This document shows, piece after piece, positions 1 to 5,966 of a stretch of 8,476 nt of DNA (its first letter is position 1; the number at the start of each line of letters is the position of its first letter). The stretch comes from Promethearchaeota archaeon (GTDB taxonomy: Archaea; Asgardarchaeota; Lokiarchaeia; Sigyniarchaeales; SOKP01). The stretch is from positions 1 to 8,476 of the forward strand of contig JAUWHC010000087.1 of NCBI GenBank assembly GCA_030606095.1. The letters are read 5' to 3'. Made by a program: the position numbers and the translations under genes. The notes beneath the pieces were generated by a model. It searched no databases. It saw only the letters and a list, made by a program, of their open reading frames with translations, and had not been told where the DNA came from.

Positions 1-39
1 ATTTTGTGAATACATTTAAATATTTTGTCACACATTTAA
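1..39 (+). promoter_or_regulatory. Toxin-antitoxin promoter with two-copy direct repeat
   Basis: Two imperfect direct copies lie just ahead of the toxin start. Each reads ATTTTGT, then 3-4 variable bases, then ACATTTAA (positions 1-19 and 22-39). The period is 20-21 bp, about two helical turns, so both copies face the same side of the DNA. The TATA-like stretch ATTTAAATATTTT (14-26) lies inside the repeats, about 24-29 nt upstream of the ATG at 47, which suits a leaderless transcript. A TGTGA (5-9) / TCACA (28-32) inverted pair also brackets the TATA region. Ribbon-helix-helix antitoxins usually repress their own operon through such repeats, so I infer an autoregulatory operator. More copies could lie left of the window. 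Confidence 0.5.
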
Positions 40-46
40 GTAATAG

Positions 47-532
47 ATGATAAAAATAGATGCTTCTTCACTAATAGTCTCTTTGAAAATGAATTTTATT
101 GATGTATTAAATAAATTGTACGAAGATCTAATTATTACTGAAGCAATTTATCAAGAAGTAATCATTAATGGTAAAAGTAAAGGAAAAGAAGAAGCAATAA
201 TTGGAGAGAAATTAATTAAAGATAAAAAAATAACTATCCATAAAGTTGATGAGGAATTGATGGATTTAAAATTAGGTTTAGGAGAGACTGAAGTAATACA
301 TAATTCAATAAATGTAAAGTGTCTGTGCATGATGGAGGATAAAAAAGCTAAGAGAATCGCTGAAAGTTTTAATTTGGATGTTAGAAAAATACCAATCTCG
401 ATATTGGAAGCTTATCAAAACAAAATAATTGATAATTTAGAATATGAGGATTATCTAATAAAATGGATAAAATATGCAAGCCCTTCATATGAAGAAGTCT
501 ATTTTGTCAAAAAAATAAAGGAGTTGTTATAA
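47..532 (+). CDS. PIN-domain ribonuclease toxin (VapC-like, DUF3368-type)
   Basis: Likely a Mg2+-dependent PIN-fold RNase acting as the toxin of a type II toxin-antitoxin pair. The acidic residues expected of a PIN active site are in order: D5 in the opening strand (IDAS), E37 (YQEV), E80 in GLGETEVI, and D98 in MMEDKKAK. The GLGE motif followed by a D-x-K-A-x-R-x-A segment is the DUF3368 arrangement. At 161 residues the length is normal for the family, and the active site looks intact. The start is firm: a TAG lies directly before this ATG in frame, and the PIN opening strand begins at residue 2. No Shine-Dalgarno is visible, so translation is probably leaderless. The antitoxin follows after 6 bp, giving toxin-first order, the reverse of most vapBC operons. 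The RNA target cannot be read from sequence. Confidence 0.82.
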   Translation: MIKIDASSLIVSLKMNFIDVLNKLYEDLIITEAIYQEVIINGKSKGKEEAIIGEKLIKDKKITIHKVDEELMDLKLGLGETEVIHNSINVKCLCMMEDKKAKRIAESFNLDVRKIPISILEAYQNKIIDNLEYEDYLIKWIKYASPSYEEVYFVKKIKELL

Positions 533-538
533 TTTAAT

Positions 539-877
539 ATGACTAACCTGTCTGTAAGAATGAAAAAGGAAACGCTCGATGAACTCGATCGAATTGCTGA
601 ACTGCTTGGAATTGATAGAGCCACAATTGTACGGAAAATTATCGATACTGGAATTGAACAACAAAAAATAGATGTTGCAATTGATTTATATCAAAAAGGT
701 GATACCTTAGAACGCGCAGCAAATATTTCTGGAGCCTCGTTATGGGATTTATTTGATGAAATGAAAAATAGAGGAATAACCTCAAAATTTGATATTGATC
801 AAGAGAAAGGAACATATCTACGCGTTTTTGGGAAAAATAATGAAGATTTAAAAAAAAAGATAAGAGATCTCCAATAA
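539..877 (+). CDS. Ribbon-helix-helix / UPF0175-type antitoxin
   Basis: Predicted DNA-binding antitoxin of 112 residues, partner of the PIN toxin just upstream. Residues 3-40 fit a CopG/MetJ ribbon-helix-helix: the strand LSVRMKKE, then helix TLDELDRIAELLG, then DRATIVRKIIDTGI. Residues 44-80 fit the UPF0175 helix-turn-helix pattern (A-x-x-LY-x-x-G, then RAA-x-x-x-GAS, ending in MKNRGI). UPF0175 genes are commonly paired with DUF3368 PIN genes, which supports the call for both. The last 30 residues are charged (KNNEDLKKKIRDL) and are the likely toxin-neutralising tail, by analogy. The gap to the toxin stop is 6 bp, and AAAGGAG at 517-523 inside the toxin's end is a possible, rather distant ribosome-binding site. 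The two are almost certainly co-transcribed. Expected role: binds the toxin and represses the promoter at 1-39. Confidence 0.8.
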   Translation: MTNLSVRMKKETLDELDRIAELLGIDRATIVRKIIDTGIEQQKIDVAIDLYQKGDTLERAANISGASLWDLFDEMKNRGITSKFDIDQEKGTYLRVFGKNNEDLKKKIRDLQ

Positions 878-985
878 CTTCATCGATATGGTTCAATGAT
901 ACTTTTTATACTCTCTCAATTCGACTAAGCGTTCCCGAGTTATAATGACTTCAAATAATCAGTAATATGTTGGAGTCTTTGTTTC
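878..985. other. Convergent gap between antitoxin and hsp20
   Basis: Only about 108 bp separate the two convergent genes. A T5 run at 903-907 may help end the toxin-antitoxin transcript. No gene, tRNA or convincing hairpin was found on either strand. Confidence 0.4.
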
Positions 986-1654
986 TTACTCGATTTCTAT
1001 ACTTGTTCCTTTTTCTTTTTCTTTTAATTTTTTCAACTTGATCTCAAGAATCCCATTGGTATAGCGAGCCTTAGCGTAATCTGAGTTAATAGCGTCTGGC
1101 AATTCTATCTCTTTGAAATATTTCCTCCCTAAAATACTTTTTTCGGTAGAAATAGTTAGAGATCGGTTTGTAGCGTTTATTTCAATATCCTCTTTATTCA
1201 CTCCAGGCATTTCAGCAATAACTACGATTTGGGCCCCCTCTTCGTTCACTTCCACCAGTGGTTCTCTCGTCTTTCTTACTTTGGCTTCACCTGTAAGGGG
1301 TTCCTTTCCAATATTACCGAACGAACCCATACTAGGTTTTCCGTCTGGACCGATACCAATATTGAATCCATACATTATTGGTCCTTTAATTCCAAATTTA
1401 GATTTATTTTTCATAAATTCTCTTGTAAAATCTTCCGGCGAAAGTCCTTGTAAATCTTTCGGTAAATTTTTTGAGATTTGTTTAAAAATTTCTTTAAACA
1501 TTTTCTGAAATTCTTTTGAATTAAATAATTTAGCAGGGTCTAAATTTCTGAAAGGGTTGTTGGGACCCCCAAAACCTTTAAACATATTAAAAATGTTATT
1601 ATATTCATCTTCATCTTCTTTATCTTCATCTTCATAATCGTCTTTACCCGGCAT
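986..1654 (-). CDS. Small heat-shock protein, Hsp20/alpha-crystallin family
   Basis: ATP-independent holdase chaperone expected to form cytoplasmic oligomers that bind unfolding proteins. The alpha-crystallin domain spans about residues 129-209. It opens with REPLVEVNEEG, continues with VVIAEMPGVNKEDIEI, then KYFKEIELP, and closes with YTNGILEIKLKK, the family's N-G-x-L signature. The C-terminal I-x-I anchor used in oligomer assembly is present as IEI at 219-221. The N-terminal arm is long: an acidic start (about residues 4-18, rich in D and E), a G/P/F-rich patch (28-36), amphipathic helices, and a glycine-rich GFNIGIGPDGKPSMGSFGN segment. This layout is seen in a long archaeal Hsp20 subgroup, so 222 residues is not abnormal. 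The ATG fits a TATA box 24 nt upstream. The gene is divergent from the AAA+ gene and convergent with the antitoxin. Confidence 0.9.
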   Translation of the reverse strand: MPGKDDYEDEDKEDEDEYNNIFNMFKGFGGPNNPFRNLDPAKLFNSKEFQKMFKEIFKQISKNLPKDLQGLSPEDFTREFMKNKSKFGIKGPIMYGFNIGIGPDGKPSMGSFGNIGKEPLTGEAKVRKTREPLVEVNEEGAQIVVIAEMPGVNKEDIEINATNRSLTISTEKSILGRKYFKEIELPDAINSDYAKARYTNGILEIKLKKLKEKEKGTSIEIE

Positions 1655-1670
1655 AGTATCACATCATAGT

Positions 1671-1683
1671 AAAATATATATAG
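1671..1683 (-). promoter_or_regulatory. TATA box of hsp20
   Basis: Read on the minus strand, TATATATATTTT is centred about 24 nt upstream of the hsp20 ATG (A at 1654). That spacing puts transcription start at or very near the start codon. GATGTGAT just upstream of the ATG is a weak match to the archaeal GGTGAT Shine-Dalgarno core, so a very short leader is also possible. Confidence 0.5.
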
Positions 1684-1703
1684 ATATTAATTTCACTTAA
1701 ATT

Positions 1704-1725
1704 TTTAAATATAGATTTAAATATA
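1704..1725. repeat. Direct repeat TTTAAATATA x2
   Basis: Two exact copies of TTTAAATATA (1704-1713 and 1716-1725) with a 12-bp period lie between hsp20 and the AAA+ gene, 20-50 bp upstream of the hsp20 TATA box. They could be alternative TATA elements or a regulator site. In DNA this AT-rich, chance is a real possibility. Confidence 0.3.
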
Positions 1726-1734
1726 AATACTAAG

Positions 1735-1763
1735 CTAGAAACATAATAGCTTTTATTCTAGAA
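1735..1763. promoter_or_regulatory. CTAGAA inverted repeat in the divergent promoter gap
   Basis: CTAGAA (1735-1740) and TTCTAG (1756-1761) form an inverted pair with a 15-nt spacer. The right arm is also part of the 8-bp palindrome TTCTAGAA (1756-1763). The element sits between divergent hsp20 and the AAA+ gene, about 75 bp upstream of the hsp20 TATA box, a plausible place for a regulator site. No known archaeal heat-shock operator is clearly matched. Confidence 0.3.
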
Positions 1764-1806
1764 AAAATTGTTTAGTTTAATAAAGTTATTCCAACTAAAA
1801 AGTTTG

Positions 1807-1818
1807 TTATTTAAAATC
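1807..1818 (+). promoter_or_regulatory. Possible TATA box of the AAA+ gene
   Basis: TTATTTAAAATC lies about 43 nt upstream of the ATG at 1856. With archaeal spacing this gives a leader of roughly 18 nt containing GAGTGG, a weak ribosome-binding site. The call rests on position and composition only. Confidence 0.25.
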
Positions 1819-1855
1819 AAGACTAATTAAGAATAATAAAGTAGAGTGGATTTGT

Positions 1856-3664
1856 ATGTATTCAGAGCTTTCTGACGATGATAAGGAAATGTATCTTGAT
1901 GTTTTGCGCGAAGCACCAATCCTACCTTTCTCCAATTTTGTCTCTCGAGGGGATATACCTGATAGAATTGATATTTCGCGGCCAAGAAGTTATATTGATC
2001 GTGAAGTTTATAGATTAGTACGCCAGACATCGCGCGATAAATCAAGTAGAATGTTACCGTTGTTAGGTTCAGCGGGCACAGGAAAAACTCACGCCTACCA
2101 TTCATTTAAGGACAAAGAGAGAGAAAACAAAAAAAAGATAGAACAAACTGTTGAAGCAGAAGAAATAGAGGCGAGTCAACTGGAACCAGTTGATTGGACA
2201 ATAGTTTATGTACCGAGCCCACCTGCTGCAATTCGAGTTTTACTCCACGTATATACTTGCATTATTGAAGAATGTGGCCCAGAAATTCTCGATATCGTCT
2301 CAAAAAAATTAGTTAGAGAAAAATGGGGAGGTAAAAAGGGGGGATTGTTTCAAAAACCTAAAATTGATGAAGTTATTCAAATAGGCATAAGAGAATTCCC
2401 TGGAGTATTTGCTGATTGTGTTAAGGCCCTTGTAACTTATCAATTAGATAAAAATAAAAGAGGTCTTGCTGAAAGATGGCTTCTCGGTGAAGATTTACAA
2501 GACGAAGAATTGAGTGAACTTGGAATAAATTCTGTCGTGGAAGAGGACGATGTATGCCTTGCCATGATTAAAATTATTACTGAAAATTTAGATAGAGTGC
2601 TTATTCTTTATTTTGACGAGTTAGAGTCTCCGTATAGGATGCATGGCGAAATTGCAGAACAAAAATTGCTTGAAATATTAAAACGATTATACAATGAAGT
2701 TAAAAGTTTAGTTATTGTTGTTGCTGTTTTAAAAGAAATCTGGCCACGTGTTTTAGAGATCGCAGATCAACCACTACGCTCAAGGATGGAACCTGAACAA
2801 GAGTTAAAACCTTTTAGTTTGAACGATTTAAAAATATTCTTTAGTAAGTCTATGGAAGCCTTTTGGGAAGATAATAATTTAAATCCTCCATTATACCCGT
2901 TATTTCCGTTAAATGAAAAATTAATTGAGATGATTTTTGAAAAGACTCAAGGAAATCCAAGGAATTCCATCAAACTTTGTAGAAGATTTATTGAAAAAAT
3001 TGTGACTGATGAAATGAGCGTAGAAGAATTATTAGAGGCCGGCATAGATATAGTAGCAACAGCAAAACCGCAAACAGAAGAAGAAGAAATCATAGATTTT
3101 TCGAAGCCTAGAGAAATTATTAAAAGAACTATTGAAGAAATATTAGCAGAAGAGGAATATGCGATTGATGTTAATCCTCAATCGGTTGCGGGTGCTGCGC
3201 TAAAATGTATTGATCAGGTAGGAGAACAAAAAGGAAAAAAATTTAAAACTCAAATGGAATATAAATTTATGCTTGGCAAGAAATCTCAAACTTTAGCTGC
3301 TTTAATTGAAACTGGGGATAAAAAATGGGGTTTAGAAATACCTTCCTGTAAGAATTTCGATAGAAGCGCAGGCGTTGCTGGTTATTACGCAGTTAAACGA
3401 TTGAAAGATGCTATTGAACAAAAAGCTATTAATTCAGCCATACTAATCGTGCCAACTGGTAGTGGCGGTGCGAAATTTGACATGATTTTGCAAAACAATT
3501 CAGAAATTCATAAAGTCGAGTTGAATAACGAGTTAGGAGAAAATTTAATAGCAAATGCGTTAAAATCCCCAACTAAAGAAGGATGGGACATTGCAAAGAT
3601 AATTTTCCCCGATATTGGAGAATATGTCCCTCCTCAAGTTGAAGAACCTTCAGAGGAATTATAA
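1856..3664 (+). CDS. AAA+ ATPase (Orc/Cdc6-like P-loop core) with unassigned C-terminal domain
   Basis: Predicted P-loop NTPase of 602 residues, function unknown. Walker A is GSAGTGKT (71-78). Walker B is VLILYFDELE (248-257), with D254 and E255 as the Mg2+/catalytic pair. LVIVVAVLKEIW (285-296) fits a sensor-1 strand, PLRSRME (306-312) may supply an arginine finger, and QGNPRNSIKLCRRF (365-378) resembles the sensor-2 G-x-P/A-R motif of Orc/Cdc6-type ATPases. A charged stretch follows Walker A (about 84-110), and a long insert (about 140-230) precedes Walker B. A Glu-rich linker (about 405-435) leads to a separate C-terminal domain (about 440-590), which I do not recognise. It carries the strand-like segments KWGLEIPSCKN and SAILIVP. 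A divergent nuclease fold is possible but unproven. No winged helix or membrane segment is evident. The gene stands alone, divergent from hsp20 and convergent with the next gene. Confidence 0.75.
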   Translation: MYSELSDDDKEMYLDVLREAPILPFSNFVSRGDIPDRIDISRPRSYIDREVYRLVRQTSRDKSSRMLPLLGSAGTGKTHAYHSFKDKERENKKKIEQTVEAEEIEASQLEPVDWTIVYVPSPPAAIRVLLHVYTCIIEECGPEILDIVSKKLVREKWGGKKGGLFQKPKIDEVIQIGIREFPGVFADCVKALVTYQLDKNKRGLAERWLLGEDLQDEELSELGINSVVEEDDVCLAMIKIITENLDRVLILYFDELESPYRMHGEIAEQKLLEILKRLYNEVKSLVIVVAVLKEIWPRVLEIADQPLRSRMEPEQELKPFSLNDLKIFFSKSMEAFWEDNNLNPPLYPLFPLNEKLIEMIFEKTQGNPRNSIKLCRRFIEKIVTDEMSVEELLEAGIDIVATAKPQTEEEEIIDFSKPREIIKRTIEEILAEEEYAIDVNPQSVAGAALKCIDQVGEQKGKKFKTQMEYKFMLGKKSQTLAALIETGDKKWGLEIPSCKNFDRSAGVAGYYAVKRLKDAIEQKAINSAILIVPTGSGGAKFDMILQNNSEIHKVELNNELGENLIANALKSPTKEGWDIAKIIFPDIGEYVPPQVEEPSEEL

Positions 3665-3681
3665 GGAGCTTTAAACATCTC

Positions 3682-3687
3682 TTTTTT
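3682..3687 (+). terminator. Short T-tract after the AAA+ gene
   Basis: A T6 run 18 bp after the ATPase stop, in a 36-bp gap before the convergent gene. T-rich tracts without hairpins can end archaeal transcripts. This one is short. Confidence 0.3.
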
Positions 3688-3700
3688 AAATTAAAAATAA

Positions 3701-4624
3701 TTAAAGTTTTTCGAATTGCTCTTTGATTTTTGTGTCTAAATTAAACAATTCTTTTGCTAGTTGGTCTGCTCTCTTGAAATTCTTTAATAATTCAGTTAAA
3801 CTTATTGTTAATTCGTGATCCTCAAACGAATTTGAAATATTTATTAAAGTATCTACAGGTCTGATTAACTCGTGATATAGATGAAGTTTATTATGTTGTA
3901 ACTCCTCAATTTTTTTTTCCATATCTCTATATATATTTTCGCGATCTTTAATTAAATCGGGAAATTTTTCTACTTGATCAGCTTTACTTGTCAAAAACAA
4001 GACTACATCGTTTTCTTGGATGATATTGGCTAATTCAGCAGCTTTAAGAAAGCTTTTCCTAGCCTTTTTATAAAATTTATCGTTTAATAATTGCTCAGCA
4101 AGTTTGATTTCCACTGACAACTTCTCAGGAATGTCTTCACCTAAATCGATTAATTCTCTAGCTTCTTGCAACTTTCCATCGTCAAGCATTTTTTTGGTTT
4201 TATCATTGATGGTTTCTTTAATCATAGTCGGTTCTTTTAATTTTTCCATTAAAGTGAAAATGGAATCAAATTCTTTTTTGAGCAACGCTTCTAATTTTCC
4301 TTTGTCCTTTGAAAATTCTTCAACAACTTTAGCAGCGATGTTATCGAGTATACTCTTCAAAGAAACTAAGTCTTCGTCTTTTTCAAAGACGAAACCTAAA
4401 AAGAGATTGTCTCTTTCAATAGATTTTGCGCTTATTTTTGACGAATAAAACCTTAAATCTTCTCTCCAACATATTGTATCCAAAAATTCTTTTTGGATGT
4501 GTTGTTCTTCGAAATCTTTTAAAATTTCTGGATCGATTTTATTTTCTTGAGCCAAATAATATTCTGCTAATACATTTGGTCCAAAAGATTCGTCAATTTC
4601 ATAGAGATATATTCCAACTGGCAT
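3701..4624 (-). CDS. Putative longin-like domain protein with helical-repeat C-terminus
   Basis: Uncharacterised 307-residue protein with no signal peptide or membrane segment. Residues 1-105 look like one alpha/beta domain: a first strand GIYLYEID, a turn with FGPNVLAEYYL, helical stretches, then strands around LRFYSSKI (57-64) and NLFLGFVFEKDEDLVSLKSIL (73-93), and a helix. The hydrophobic strand followed by a GP turn and a second strand recalls longin domains of the Mon1/Ccz1 type, and longin proteins are known to be expanded in Asgard archaea. This is fold-level inference. Residues 105-300 are almost wholly helical and charged: KMLDDGKLQEARELIDLGED (145-164) and LLNDKFYKKARKSFLKAAEL (179-198) look like TPR-type hairpins, followed by a probable coiled coil (225-250). 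The ATG is 24 nt from an AAATAA-rich stretch, so it may be leaderless. It is convergent with the AAA+ gene, 36 bp apart. Confidence 0.6.
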   Translation of the reverse strand: MPVGIYLYEIDESFGPNVLAEYYLAQENKIDPEILKDFEEQHIQKEFLDTICWREDLRFYSSKISAKSIERDNLFLGFVFEKDEDLVSLKSILDNIAAKVVEEFSKDKGKLEALLKKEFDSIFTLMEKLKEPTMIKETINDKTKKMLDDGKLQEARELIDLGEDIPEKLSVEIKLAEQLLNDKFYKKARKSFLKAAELANIIQENDVVLFLTSKADQVEKFPDLIKDRENIYRDMEKKIEELQHNKLHLYHELIRPVDTLINISNSFEDHELTISLTELLKNFKRADQLAKELFNLDTKIKEQFEKL

Positions 4625-4699
4625 AATAATGATTCTCAGTTTATTTTTTCTTTTATTATTAATTACTAGTTAAGGTTATTTTTAATTCCTCTTCATGAA
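4625..4699. other. Gap between longin-like gene start and TnpB 3' hairpin
   Basis: AT-rich spacer that must hold the promoter of the minus-strand longin-like gene. GAAAAAATAA on the minus strand (4641-4650) is a weak TATA candidate. TTCATGAA (4692-4699) is an 8-bp palindrome beside the hairpin. No gene is seen. Confidence 0.3.
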
Positions 4700-4727
4700 A
4701 TAAAAATTTTATTCTATTAATTTTTAT
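4700..4727 (-). repeat. 9-bp inverted repeat just after the tnpB stop
   Basis: ATAAAAATT (4700-4708) and AATTTTTAT (4719-4727) are perfect inverted copies around a 10-nt loop, beginning 2 bp beyond the tnpB stop codon. The pairs are all A-T, so the stem is weak. It could be a subterminal hairpin of the insertion-sequence right end, the 3' part of a guide RNA scaffold, or a transcription end signal. The position argues against chance, while the base composition makes chance plausible. Confidence 0.45.
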
Positions 4728-4729
4728 AA

Positions 4730-5920
4730 TTACGAAACAGCAATAGAATACGGATATAACCCTACACCCTCTATCCCATCAACCATTACGGCATTTGGGA
4801 TTACTTTCTTAATTATATTATACCCCGCGTTGACATCGGCGTTCAAGACAATTCCTTTCTTGCTTCGAAATAATCCCCTGCTAATTCGCTTTCCGACATA
4901 GTTTTTGTGTTTTTGAATCGATTCGTTGTCTAAAAAACTGCATTTAGAAGTGTAAGATTCCTCTTCTAAGATAACATCGATTCCTACTAATTTGGATTTG
5001 TATCGAATTTGAGAAATCAATTTGAAATAAGGAAGCTGAACGAATTTTTGGTTATTTATATGCCCTATGTTTATTTTTTGTTTCCAGAATTGATTATACC
5101 CGATAATTATCGTTCCAAAATTATTATCGACACAATAATTAATAATTTTTCTTGAAATTTTGTGGAATTGGTCGTTAATTTTGTTATTTCGCTTTTTAGT
5201 TAGCTTTTGAATTTTTCTCGTTTCAAACGCGATCCCTCGCTTATCTTTATCACTCTTATATTTTGCTAATTGTTTGTTATAGAATTGGTTAGTGGACTTC
5301 GCAATGCCGCCTTTAATAATTGCTGGTTGTAGTCCTGCATTATTTACCATAGTTACGATATTTGCTAATCCTAAATCAATCCCTAAAATTCTTTTTCTAT
5401 CTAACTTCAGATTTTTTACATCTTTCTTGTATATAATCTCTACAATGTAGTATAATCCCTTAGGAACGATCCTTACTTGATGTAATTGGCTTTCAATACG
5501 CGTTTTTATTGGAGATATGGTGACTTTTTCAGGAAAATGTAAGTAGCCCTCCTTGATTCGGCATTGCTGATTAGTGAAAATAAGCAAGAATTCTCCGTTC
5601 TTCTTCTTATACTTTGGAGGTCTAGGGCGGCTTTGATATTTTCTTGGTTGTGCTCTCCATTTTTTAAGGGAATTAAAAAACGATTTCCAATTCTTATCAA
5701 CCAATCTTAATATCTGTTGAGCTGTTTGTGAAGGAAGTTTCTTATACGCCTCTTTATCTTTTAACATATACCATAAATCGTAGTATCTTAGCCAGTCTCC
5801 TAAATGAAAGAGTTCTTGCCTCACGTAATAATTTGCCACATTATAGATGTTTTTGGATAAATGGCATAAGTACGAGAGGTTTGCTGTCTTTTTTATCTGG
5901 ATTTGTTCGGTTAGTCTCAT
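4730..5920 (-). CDS. tnpB: TnpB-family RNA-guided nuclease (IS605 OrfB), rearranged RuvC site
   Basis: Predicted RNA-guided DNA nuclease of an IS605/IS1341 element, the family ancestral to Cas12 and Fanzor. Numbering from the ATG (396 residues), RuvC-I is ILGIDLGLANIVT with D182, and RuvC-III is LNADVNAGYNI with D362. At the usual RuvC-II glutamate position the sequence is TIIIGYNQFWKQ, with glycine (G274). A glutamate pair (E320/E321) lies about 46 residues on, in VILEEESYTSKCSFLD, matching the alternative glutamate described for Fanzor and related TnpBs. The usual two CxxC pairs are absent; only one Cys remains in SKCSF. The N-terminal half is the basic recognition part. A TTG at 5935 would add five residues, but a TATAAAT box lies 24 nt upstream of the ATG, favouring the shorter form. 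No frameshift or truncation is seen. The mobility partner tnpA is missing. Confidence 0.9.
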   Translation of the reverse strand: MRLTEQIQIKKTANLSYLCHLSKNIYNVANYYVRQELFHLGDWLRYYDLWYMLKDKEAYKKLPSQTAQQILRLVDKNWKSFFNSLKKWRAQPRKYQSRPRPPKYKKKNGEFLLIFTNQQCRIKEGYLHFPEKVTISPIKTRIESQLHQVRIVPKGLYYIVEIIYKKDVKNLKLDRKRILGIDLGLANIVTMVNNAGLQPAIIKGGIAKSTNQFYNKQLAKYKSDKDKRGIAFETRKIQKLTKKRNNKINDQFHKISRKIINYCVDNNFGTIIIGYNQFWKQKINIGHINNQKFVQLPYFKLISQIRYKSKLVGIDVILEEESYTSKCSFLDNESIQKHKNYVGKRISRGLFRSKKGIVLNADVNAGYNIIKKVIPNAVMVDGIEGVGLYPYSIAVS

Positions 5921-5940
5921 TCCTATTTGTTTCAATAGGC

Positions 5941-5955
5941 ATTTATACTAATATA
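5941..5955 (-). promoter_or_regulatory. TATA box of tnpB
   Basis: On the minus strand TATAAAT (5947 to 5941) is centred 24 nt upstream of the ATG at 5920, the same geometry as hsp20, which supports a leaderless tnpB transcript. A second AT-rich stretch, CTTTATATTA, sits just upstream. Confidence 0.5.
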
Positions 5956-5966
5956 AAGCGAGAGTG

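Noticed and set aside
639..896. Minus-strand ORF across the antitoxin
   Set aside because: Antisense shadow; the opposite frame has a well-supported RHH/UPF0175 protein.
896..960. Possible box C/D small RNA between antitoxin and hsp20
   Set aside because: ATGATAC and AATGACT loosely resemble box C, but no proper box D (CTGA) pairs with them and no kink-turn stem forms.
1113..1508. Plus-strand ORF inside hsp20
   Set aside because: Antisense shadow of a clear Hsp20 gene. Its hydrophobic composition is a by-product of the opposite frame.
4104..4448. Plus-strand ORF inside the longin-like gene
   Set aside because: Low-complexity S/F/L-rich antisense shadow of a coding frame rich in K and E.
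5921..5935. TTG start at 5935 for tnpB
   Set aside because: It would lie upstream of the likely transcription start set by the TATA box at 5941-5947. The ATG at 5920 begins the family-like MRLTEQIQIKK sequence.
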